Origin: Candidatus Magasanikiibacteriota bacterium
GTDB taxonomy: Bacteria; Patescibacteriota; Patescibacteriia; Magasanikbacterales; 2-02-FULL-50-9b
Assembly: GCA_903893485.1 (NCBI GenBank)
Contig: CAITMK010000015.1
Span: forward strand, 1-39,567
Direction of reading: 5' to 3'
Length of the DNA: 39,567 bases
The position numbers were made by a program, and so were the translations under genes. Positions within the stretch are counted from its first letter, which is position 1, and each line of letters starts with the position of its first letter. The notes beneath the pieces are model-generated. The model was not told where the DNA came from. It ran no database searches and saw nothing but the letters and a program-made list of their open reading frames with translations. Shown in pieces: positions 16,119 to 23,613 of this stretch.

Positions 16119-16352
16119 TTATTTCTTAATGATCTGGACCTCGGTCCGGACAATTGGTGGCGCGCTAATATGTTGCACCTCTGTAGAATTTTGTTGTATC
16201 GCCGGAGTATTCAAATTAGCAGCTGCAATAAATTGTGTGCGATGGCTAAGCTCATAAATTGTATAAATAGTTACGGCGCATACCGCGATCCATGCAACGA
16301 TGTATGGAATCACTGCCTCTTTCCAATTTGGACGATACAATTTTTTTGCCAT
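16119..16352 (-). CDS. Small single-helix membrane protein
   Basis: 77 residues: basic N-terminus (MAKKLYRPNWKEA), one helix (about 14-34) and a polar exported tail. No family known. It sits between two surface-protein paralogues and has its own probable promoter. Confidence 0.7.
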   Translation of the reverse strand: MAKKLYRPNWKEAVIPYIVAWIAVCAVTIYTIYELSHRTQFIAAANLNTPAIQQNSTEVQHISAPPIVRTEVQIIKK

Positions 16353-16365
16353 ATTTTCCTATGAG

Positions 16366-16383
16366 AAATAGTATACACTATTT
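16366..16383 (-). promoter_or_regulatory. Promoter -10 inside an inverted repeat upstream of the 77-residue gene
   Basis: Perfect 7-bp arms AAATAGT and ACTATTT are spaced by four bases. The minus-strand TATACT (16370-16375) lies within them. A regulator binding the repeat would cover the -10 box. The leader has a weak AGGA before the ATG at 16352. Confidence 0.5.
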
Positions 16384-16401
16384 TAATTGGATGTGCGATT
16401 T

Positions 16402-17964
16402 TTATTCTGTACTAAATGTTAAGGTACCAGTACAATCACCTGCAATTCCTGATGGTGGCGTATGCAAATTAAAATAGGTACTTGATGTCATGATCGTTGA
16501 GGTTGTGGCCAGCGGCGAAAGACTTAAGCCCGAACTTACCGCAGAAGCATCATCATGTAGCGACGTCATGCTATCAAACGCAACATCCGATGTTGCAAAA
16601 TGAATATTAGACGCTGAAATAGACCCTGGGGTACACGTCATACCAGCAGTTGCAATACTTACGCCTTGCCCGTGTTTATTCCCCGTATTTTCAATTAAAA
16701 TTGGAACGCTACTGGTGGTGGAATTTAAATCCATTTTGCCAAACGCAATATTACCGCTTAAGGAAATTGCGGTAAGCGAGGCGACTTCAAATGGACGCGC
16801 AGTTGATATGATCGGAGAATCATTATTCATGCTAGATTGAAGATAGGTATCAAGCGGGGCCACAACCGCATTCCACGAATCACTTTCATAATCCCCACCC
16901 GTGCCCGTTGAATCTGCATTAAACCAGACTGGTACGGTGCAATCAAACTGCCCGGTGGTTCCACTACAGCTACTAATCTGACATCTACTCCCCGTCGCAG
17001 CTGCGCAGTGACCGTTGTCCGTTGCCCCTGGAGAAAAATCCCCGCCCGAACCTGCCATAGTCATTGAATAATCATCGAGGTAAGATATAAATGCACCACC
17101 CCCACTTGGAATACCAATCGCGAGCATTTCAATTGTTCCATTTGCAGGAATTGGTAGTGTCCCCGTGAATTGAACCCATGCTCCCGAAGGACTTGGAGAC
17201 TGAATATAGTCAGCTGGATTTCCTCCAAATGCTGTTGACCATGGATTTCCCATTGATATAGAGATCCACGTGGATGACGCAAAATCATACATCTCGGTTG
17301 CAGTTGAAACAGCCCCATTCAAAAAAAACGCACCACCACTACCATTACCACTGTCTCCATTATTCGTTACCCAACCGGAAAATGTAACCGTGTCTCCTGG
17401 ATTTTTACCAGATAAATAACTACTTTCAAGTGCCAATATATCCGGTCCAGATCCTGTACCAGTTATTTTTGCAGCATAAGCGCCAGAATGAATAATGGTT
17501 GATTCACGATCCAGCGTTGGTGCACCGACCGCTACCGTTTTTGCCCAATCCGAAGGCGTCGATGCGTCTGACCAGTGCTCAAAACCACCGTCCGCTAACA
17601 GCTCCGAAGAACCTCCACCATGACCAACGCAATCAACAGTTTCTTGCGACCCATGATAAATTACCGCGAGCATCCCGACCAAATCAGCACAACCATTTAA
17701 ATCAGTGACGTTACCCTTTACATGAACCGGCGTTGCCGCACCGTCAGTAAGTGTTAAAGCGGTTCCATCTGATTCGACTGTTGAGTTTGAGTCATTAGTA
17801 ATTGAAGTAATTTCTGCGGTTGGCAACACATTAGCGGCCGATGCCGTAATCATTGCGGTTTTATCCGCGTGCGTCTTAACAACCACGAACGTGGAAACAC
17901 CGCTAATTGCAAGAAGTCCTAACACACTCAATGCAATTCCATGTTGTTTAAAACCAATACCCAT
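16402..17964 (-). CDS. N-anchored surface protein, paralogue 3 of 3, with inserted carbohydrate-binding-like domain
   Basis: 520 residues. The frame matches paralogue 2: helix about 10-29 ending VVVKTHADKT, TLTDGAATPVHVKG, LNGCADL, VIYHGSQETVDCVG, SSCSGTTGQFDC, VPVWFNAD, ISLSGNIAFGKMDLN, NTGNKHGQGV and CTGTLTFSTE. Between DCVG and the next Cys an extra module (about residues 120-304) is inserted, bordered by Gly/Ser linkers. It begins LLADGGFEHWSD and has SGAYAAKITG and VTFSGWVTNN, a pattern like CBM4/9 carbohydrate-binding domains. It follows the 407-residue protein by two bases. Confidence 0.83.
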   Translation of the reverse strand: MGIGFKQHGIALSVLGLLAISGVSTFVVVKTHADKTAMITASAANVLPTAEITSITNDSNSTVESDGTALTLTDGAATPVHVKGNVTDLNGCADLVGMLAVIYHGSQETVDCVGHGGGSSELLADGGFEHWSDASTPSDWAKTVAVGAPTLDRESTIIHSGAYAAKITGTGSGPDILALESSYLSGKNPGDTVTFSGWVTNNGDSGNGSGGAFFLNGAVSTATEMYDFASSTWISISMGNPWSTAFGGNPADYIQSPSPSGAWVQFTGTLPIPANGTIEMLAIGIPSGGGAFISYLDDYSMTMAGSGGDFSPGATDNGHCAAATGSRCQISSCSGTTGQFDCTVPVWFNADSTGTGGDYESDSWNAVVAPLDTYLQSSMNNDSPIISTARPFEVASLTAISLSGNIAFGKMDLNSTTSSVPILIENTGNKHGQGVSIATAGMTCTPGSISASNIHFATSDVAFDSMTSLHDDASAVSSGLSLSPLATTSTIMTSSTYFNLHTPPSGIAGDCTGTLTFSTE

Positions 17965-17966
17965 AG

Positions 17967-19190
17967 CTACCGCTTTTTGTGTTTCTTATGTTTTTTGTGT
18001 TTTGAAATATACATCCAAACAAGACCGATGCAGGCAATCAGCGCTGCAATGGCGCACACAATAAATATTGCAATTGTTATTTTGCTCATTGCCAAAGAAA
18101 ATTGCAGTATTTTTTCTGGTGTGCGACTGACACCGTATTCAAGCCACGCGTGCGCATCGTATGATCCAGAGTTTTTTGGTGCATACACGAGTGATAAGTG
18201 CCCCGAGGCGCCGCGCACTAACACTTGATTTTCAGTTCGAAGCGTATCAATAATTTTGCCGCCCTGATACAAATCAATATTGAGCAGAACCGTTGCATTG
18301 CCGGAGCCGGTATTACTCATGCCCGCATCAAAACGAATATTATTTCCCGCATCAACAGACGTTACATTTGACGTGAAAGAATCAAGCGCAACAGATTGAC
18401 TTAAGGTACCTGGTGCAAACACACGAAACGTCGCATCTTTTTTTGATGCAATTTCTTTTTGCGCATCAGTAACGCTAATACTTCCCACATACGTACCAAT
18501 CGTTGGCGCAGGATTTGGCGTTGTTTTAACCACAATAGTTTGTGTTTCAAGCGGTGGCACGGCCGTTAAGTCTGATCCATTCACGTGGGCCGTAAGCGTA
18601 TGTTTTGGATCAGTTGTGTCAGCCAGCGAAACATCGATGCCTTCTGGCAACGCGTCCACATTGCCGTTATTGGTAATCGCAATGGTGAAAACCAATGGCT
18701 GGCCAACTTCTGAATCCGTGGTATCAATACTACCAACGCTAAAATCACGCACTTGTTGATCGGTGATCACAAAATGCACGTGCCCCGTGATTGAAAGCAA
18801 TGTGGATAAACTATTCGAGCTGCCCGGCCCGGTTGGCAACTGCTCGGTAAAATGAATGACCGCATCGTGCGGGCCATTTGGTGCGGCCACTGGTGCGATA
18901 TAAAAAGTATAGGGCGTTTGCTGCTGGCCTTTTGGCAATACTAATGTTGGGGTTGGTAGCTGTAAATATTTCCCCCCTTCTCCGCCCGCGGTAATCGAAA
19001 GCGTTTCATCGTGCGATGGATTAGCGCGTGTTACCGTGATTACGCGCTTAATTTGTATACCGTTAATTACATTGGTTGCAACCACAACCCCTGGCGAAAT
19101 GCCCAGTGCAAATGCGGTGCGTGGTAATAAAAAAATTACACTAATGAGTAATAGGCTTATTGGTGTAAATTTGTTGATTTTAAAAGACAT
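17967..19190 (-). CDS. Exported Ig-like protein with C-terminal membrane anchor (DUF916/WxLIP-like layout)
   Basis: 407 residues. Signal peptide 1-28 (PRTAFA), an N-terminal beta domain (LGISPGVVVATNVINGIQIK), two or three Ig/CARDB-like segments with TITNNGNVDALPEG-type turns, one membrane helix (about 368-392) and a cytoplasmic tail of alternating Lys and His. Signal peptide, beta domains, helix and basic tail in that order are the layout of the Firmicutes WxL-interacting proteins (DUF916/DUF3324). It leads the operon of surface paralogues, so it may hold them at the cell surface. The family link is inferred from layout. Confidence 0.8.
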   Translation of the reverse strand: MSFKINKFTPISLLLISVIFLLPRTAFALGISPGVVVATNVINGIQIKRVITVTRANPSHDETLSITAGGEGGKYLQLPTPTLVLPKGQQQTPYTFYIAPVAAPNGPHDAVIHFTEQLPTGPGSSNSLSTLLSITGHVHFVITDQQVRDFSVGSIDTTDSEVGQPLVFTIAITNNGNVDALPEGIDVSLADTTDPKHTLTAHVNGSDLTAVPPLETQTIVVKTTPNPAPTIGTYVGSISVTDAQKEIASKKDATFRVFAPGTLSQSVALDSFTSNVTSVDAGNNIRFDAGMSNTGSGNATVLLNIDLYQGGKIIDTLRTENQVLVRGASGHLSLVYAPKNSGSYDAHAWLEYGVSRTPEKILQFSLAMSKITIAIFIVCAIAALIACIGLVWMYISKHKKHKKHKKR

Positions 19191-19191
19191 A

Positions 19192-19224
19192 ATACGGCTC
19201 GAGGTAAGCCGTATAAGTATATCA
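19192..19224 (-). promoter_or_regulatory. Extended -10 promoter with an operator-like inverted repeat at the start point
   Basis: TGaTATACT (19216-19224, minus) overlaps the stop of the upstream methyltransferase gene. Just downstream, 8-bp perfect arms ATACGGCT and AGCCGTAT (19192-19199, 19207-19214) flank seven bases and cover the expected transcript start. The repeat may be a repressor site or a 5' hairpin; it has no T-run for termination. Confidence 0.55.
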
Positions 19225-20445
19225 CACTTTTGTCTTTTTTTGCTTCAGCAATTTTAATTTGAAGATAAGTTCAATGTGCGGCGTGTGCGGAAACATGTCA
19301 ACTGCAGAAAGCGAATCGATCACGTAAGTTTTTTTGAGCAGCCCGTATTCGCGGACAAACTGCTCGAAATTACACGAGACATAGATAAGTTCTGGCGCTG
19401 TTTGCTTGGTCACCCACTCGAGCACGCGTGGATGCAGGCCCATGCGTGGTGGATCAAGCACGATGGTGGCAGGTTTAAAAGCCTTTACCAAATCATCGCC
19501 ACCCGTTTTGAGCCACTCTTCAACACTGCTTGCATGAAAGTCGGCTTTCACTTTATTTACAAGTGCATTATCGCGTGCAACTTCAATCGCGCGTTCATCA
19601 ATTTCAACACCCAACACTTTTTTGCCACGCGCTGCAAAATCGATCGAGAAAAAACCCATGCCACAATACAAATCTAACACTTTTTTCCCCGTAATAATTT
19701 CGCCCACGGCATTTTGGAGTAGTGCCGCACCATTTGAATTGGTCTGAAAAAAAGATGACGGATAAATTTTATAGGTGAACGCGTTAATTTTTTCCGTTAA
19801 AAATTCTGGGCCATACAGCGTGCGAATATCTTGTGGAATTGAAAGATCCGTAATTTCTGGATTAATTCCCCACATGATACTCGTGCATGAAGATTTTAAA
19901 CGACGCACCAATTCTGGCCAAATTTTTTCATCATGCTCCATGGCGCTGGTCACAATCATCACCATGCGTTCGTTGGTATTTTTTCCTTCGCGAATCACCA
20001 CGTAGCGAATAAATCCGGCGTGACGCACCGCATTCCACCCTTGCAGTTCATATGCATTCATCCAATCGCGCACCAATTGCAAAATTTTTGGCGCTTCACG
20101 CGACATGATATAACAATCTTTTAAATCAAGAACATCGCGCCATTTGCCGTAGGGCTTCATGCCGATTTCACCATCTTCACCAACTGGAAAATCCATGCGA
20201 TTGCGGTAATACCAGGTTTCGGGGCTGAGCAACACATCTTTTTTTAACAAGCGCTCAGTCATTCCGGCAGTTTCAAATGCGCGGTTCACCAGTGCACGTT
20301 TTAATTCAACCTGATCCGGATATTCCAAATCCTGCATTAAGCAGCCACCACATTCGCCAAAATATTGGCACTTAGCTTTAATTTTTTTATAGCCCGTTGC
20401 CAATTCTTCTAACCGCGACATTTTTTCTCGTTTACCTTTTTTCAT
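19222..20445 (-). CDS. 23S rRNA (uracil-5-)-methyltransferase, RlmD/RumA type, without TRAM domain
   Basis: 407 residues. It transfers a methyl group from SAM to C5 of a uracil in rRNA or tRNA. Four Cys for a [4Fe-4S] cluster are visible (KCQYFGECGGC near residue 26 and KDC near 111). The methyltransferase half has FFQTNSNGA, VLDLYCGMGFFSIDFA, LDPPRMGLHP and the catalytic Cys in YVSCNFEQFVRE. The N-terminal TRAM RNA-binding domain of E. coli RumA is missing. The exact target (U1939, U747 or tRNA U54) is not decidable. The ATG overlaps the uvrA stop (ATGA). Confidence 0.9.
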   Translation of the reverse strand: MKKGKREKMSRLEELATGYKKIKAKCQYFGECGGCLMQDLEYPDQVELKRALVNRAFETAGMTERLLKKDVLLSPETWYYRNRMDFPVGEDGEIGMKPYGKWRDVLDLKDCYIMSREAPKILQLVRDWMNAYELQGWNAVRHAGFIRYVVIREGKNTNERMVMIVTSAMEHDEKIWPELVRRLKSSCTSIMWGINPEITDLSIPQDIRTLYGPEFLTEKINAFTYKIYPSSFFQTNSNGAALLQNAVGEIITGKKVLDLYCGMGFFSIDFAARGKKVLGVEIDERAIEVARDNALVNKVKADFHASSVEEWLKTGGDDLVKAFKPATIVLDPPRMGLHPRVLEWVTKQTAPELIYVSCNFEQFVREYGLLKKTYVIDSLSAVDMFPHTPHIELIFKLKLLKQKKTKV

Positions 20446-22967
20446 AAAACTTTCTTTAAATACTTACCCGTCAAACTATTTTTATTTTTCGCAATATCTT
20501 CTGGCGTGCCGGTTGCAACCAATTGTCCACCCTCATCGCCGCCGCCCGGGCCAAGATCAATAATCCAATCTGCTGATTTGATAATATCCAAGTTATGCTC
20601 AATTACCAGCACCGTATTACCACGATCAACAATATGCTGCAACACATCTAATAATTTTTGAATATCCGCAAAATGCAAACCCGTTGTTGGTTCATCAAAA
20701 ATATATAACGTGCGGCCTTGTGTACGTTTTGCAAGTTCCGTTGCTAATTTTACGCGCTGCGATTCACCGCCCGATAATGTCGGTGCTGATTGACCAAGCT
20801 CCAAATATTCTAAACCAACTTGATTCAACATTTTTAATTTATCATTGATCTGCGGAATGTCTTCAAAAAACTTTTCCGATTCTTCAATAGTCATTTTCAA
20901 AACATCTGAAATATTTTTTTCTTTATACGTCACCTCAAGTGTTTCGCGATCAAAACGTGCGCCCTTGCACACTTCACAAGGCACCCACACGGTTGGTAAA
21001 AAATGCATTTCAATTGCAAGTTCGCCATGACCTTCACAATGTTCGCAGCGGCCACCGGCAACGTTAAAACTAAAACGCGATGGGCGATATCCGCGCGCTT
21101 TTGCTTCAGGCGTTGACGCAAATAATTCACGAATTGGCGACCATGCGCCGGTGTATGTTGCTGGATTACTACGCGACGTGCGGCCAATTGCAGACTGATC
21201 AACCATAATTACGCGTTCAACGTATTCCAAACCAAGTAACTGTTTGTGGCGGCCTGGGAGTGGGCCAGAATTATTGAGGCGACGATGCACCGCGCGATAT
21301 ACAATATCATGCACCAAGGTTGATTTACCCGAACCCGAAACACCCGTGACACACACAAAACGGCGCAGCGGAATTTCGACGGTGATATCCTGAAGATTAT
21401 GTTCAGATGCGCCAATAATGCGAAGTGTATCGTGCACTTTCACGCGACGCTTTTCTGGAACGGGAATTTTTTTCTCGCCGTTTAAATATTGTACGGTCAA
21501 TGATTTTGATTTTTTTTCTTTAAGCATTTTTGCGGTCTCGCCTGCTGCGACCACATAACCGCCGTGCACGCCAGCGCCCGGGCCAATTTCCACCATGTAA
21601 TCTGATGCACGAATCGTGTCTTCATCGTGCTCCACTACAATAATCGTGTTACCAATATCGCGAAGCTCCAAAAGCGTGTTAATTAATTTTTCATTATCAG
21701 CTTGATGCAACCCAATCGTTGGTTCATCCAAAACATACAGTGCGCCCACCAATCGAGAACCAATTTGTGATGCCAAACGAATACGCTGCGCTTCCCCGCC
21801 CGAAAGCGAGCCTGCTAAACGACCGAGTGTTAAATAATGCAAACCAACATTTAGTAAAAATTGCAGACGCGCTAAAATTTCACGCATCGCTGGTTCTGCA
21901 ATTTCGTGGCGCAGCTCATCAAGTTCGTTGAAATACCACTGCTCCAAATGTTTTTGCGCTTCACGAATGGTGTACGAAGTAATATCAACAATGCTTTTGC
22001 CAGAAATTTTAACCGCAAGCGCTTCAGGGCGCAACCGTTTTCCTAAACACGTTGGACATGGCTTTGGCGAAAACAATGATTCAGTGCCAAGCCCCGTACA
22101 CGTTGGACAATACCCGTATGGCGAATTAAAACTAAACAGGCGCGGTTCGATTTCAGGAAACGAAAATCCATCGCGCGGACAGGCAAACGTGGTTGAAAAT
22201 AATTTTTCTGTTTTATCGGGAAAAATAACCGTGATGAGGCCTGAACTTTTCAACAGCGCCGCTTCAACGCCTTCGGCCAAACGCTGACGTTCTGATTTTT
22301 GCATTTCCAAATCTTTTGTTTGCGTCATGCCAAGCACGGGAATCGTATCCACCACCACTTCAATAGTGTGCTGTTCGTAGCGTTCCAGATTAATTCTTTT
22401 TTTCAAAGAATTAAATTCACTATCAACGCGCACTTCCATGAAGCCGGCGTTATATAAATCGTACAGCAACTGATAATATTCACCTTTGCGGCCGCGCACC
22501 ACGGGCGCCATTAATTTAATTTCACCTTTTTTTGGCAAGCTGCCCAAAATTAAATTTACAATTTGTTCGGCGGTTAATCGTTGAATCGGATCGCCACACA
22601 AAATACAATGCGGCGTGCCAACACGCGCAAAAAGTACGCGCAAATAATCGTACATTTCGGTAATCGTTGCAACGGTTGAACGCGGATTTGCACTATGCGC
22701 TTTTTGATCAATGGCAATTGCCGGCGATAATCCTTCGATTTCGTCAACATCTGGTTTTTGCATGCCGCCCAAAAATTGGCGCGCGTAGGCACTGAGTGAT
22801 TCGATATAACGGCGTTGCCCTTCTGCAAAAATGGTATCAAATGCAAGTGATGATTTGCCTGAACCCGACAACCCCGTAAAAACAATCATCTTGCCACGCG
22901 GCAAGTCCAAAGAAATATTTTTTAAATTGTGTTCGCGTGCACCGCGAATTTTAATTTGATCCTGCAT
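20442..22967 (-). CDS. uvrA: UvrA excision-repair ATPase lacking the insertion domain
   Basis: 841 residues; usual length 940-960. UvrA dimers find lesions and load UvrB. Both ABC ATPase units are intact: GLSGSGKSS and GVSGSGKST Walker A, LSGGEAQRIRLA and LSGGESQRVKLA signatures, YVLDEPTIGLH and YIFDEPTTGLH Walker B. The UvrB-binding region (about 115-250) and the C-terminal zinc module (CEHC, CEVC) are present. Between CPTC at 287 and CPTC at 304 only 13 residues remain, where other UvrAs carry a roughly 110-residue insertion domain. The reading frame is continuous. The ATG follows the upstream stop by one base (TAATATG). Confidence 0.97.
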   Translation of the reverse strand: MQDQIKIRGAREHNLKNISLDLPRGKMIVFTGLSGSGKSSLAFDTIFAEGQRRYIESLSAYARQFLGGMQKPDVDEIEGLSPAIAIDQKAHSANPRSTVATITEMYDYLRVLFARVGTPHCILCGDPIQRLTAEQIVNLILGSLPKKGEIKLMAPVVRGRKGEYYQLLYDLYNAGFMEVRVDSEFNSLKKRINLERYEQHTIEVVVDTIPVLGMTQTKDLEMQKSERQRLAEGVEAALLKSSGLITVIFPDKTEKLFSTTFACPRDGFSFPEIEPRLFSFNSPYGYCPTCTGLGTESLFSPKPCPTCLGKRLRPEALAVKISGKSIVDITSYTIREAQKHLEQWYFNELDELRHEIAEPAMREILARLQFLLNVGLHYLTLGRLAGSLSGGEAQRIRLASQIGSRLVGALYVLDEPTIGLHQADNEKLINTLLELRDIGNTIIVVEHDEDTIRASDYMVEIGPGAGVHGGYVVAAGETAKMLKEKKSKSLTVQYLNGEKKIPVPEKRRVKVHDTLRIIGASEHNLQDITVEIPLRRFVCVTGVSGSGKSTLVHDIVYRAVHRRLNNSGPLPGRHKQLLGLEYVERVIMVDQSAIGRTSRSNPATYTGAWSPIRELFASTPEAKARGYRPSRFSFNVAGGRCEHCEGHGELAIEMHFLPTVWVPCEVCKGARFDRETLEVTYKEKNISDVLKMTIEESEKFFEDIPQINDKLKMLNQVGLEYLELGQSAPTLSGGESQRVKLATELAKRTQGRTLYIFDEPTTGLHFADIQKLLDVLQHIVDRGNTVLVIEHNLDIIKSADWIIDLGPGGGDEGGQLVATGTPEDIAKNKNSLTGKYLKKVL

Positions 22968-22968
22968 A

Positions 22969-23613
22969 TTATAGTGCAGGCCCCTTTTTAATCAGCTCGA
23001 TACCGCGCACATCTAAATATGCAAATGGCGATGCAAGAAAATCGCGAAACCAATACCAGGTGTTACTTAAATACCAATGACGATCAGCAAGTGCACCATT
23101 CGCTTTCACGCCAATTTGATTACACAAATATAATGCACGTGGCATGTGAAATCGCTGCGTAATCAGTAATACATTATTAAATCCGCGACGTGACAAATTT
23201 TCGCAGCTCATGAATGTTCGATATGCGCCGCCATCGGTTACGATCACATCATCCGGCACACCCTGCTTATGCAAATAGGTTACCATCGATTTAACTTCGT
23301 CAGATTTCCAATTGCCATCATCGCCAGTTACCACCACGCCCATGATCACATGTTTTTTGAGCAAATCGATTGCAGTATCGAGGCGATCACGCAAAACATC
23401 GCTTGGCTCAAGAGTGTCGGGCTTCATGGCGGCGCCCAAAACTACGCCATACACTGTATGAGGCGCGGCGTCCGGTTCGTATACATTGGCATTATATTTG
23501 TTGCGCACCTCGAGCCCAAAAATGGTGCATAACACAAAAAGGGCCGCAAAAAGCGTGCCTAATGCCATGCCAACGATGTGTAGCCAAAGTCGTGGACGAG
23601 AGAACAATTTCAT
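22969..23613 (-). CDS. SanA/YdcF-like membrane protein (DUF218)
   Basis: 214 residues: one N-terminal helix (about 10-33), then a DUF218 domain with YGVVLGAA, DVLRDRLDTAIDLL, VVVTGDDGNWKSDEV and LLITQRFHMPRALYLC. SanA-like proteins are linked to envelope integrity but their reaction is unknown. It is embedded between uvrB (4-base ATGA overlap) and uvrA (one-base gap), so it is cotranscribed with repair genes. Confidence 0.9.
   Translation of the reverse strand: MKLFSRPRLWLHIVGMALGTLFAALFVLCTIFGLEVRNKYNANVYEPDAAPHTVYGVVLGAAMKPDTLEPSDVLRDRLDTAIDLLKKHVIMGVVVTGDDGNWKSDEVKSMVTYLHKQGVPDDVIVTDGGAYRTFMSCENLSRRGFNNVLLITQRFHMPRALYLCNQIGVKANGALADRHWYLSNTWYWFRDFLASPFAYLDVRGIELIKKGPAL

Noticed and set aside
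20442-22967. Frameshift or pseudogene status of the short uvrA
   Set aside because: The frame is continuous, all ATPase motifs and both zinc modules are intact, and the missing part is one discrete domain.
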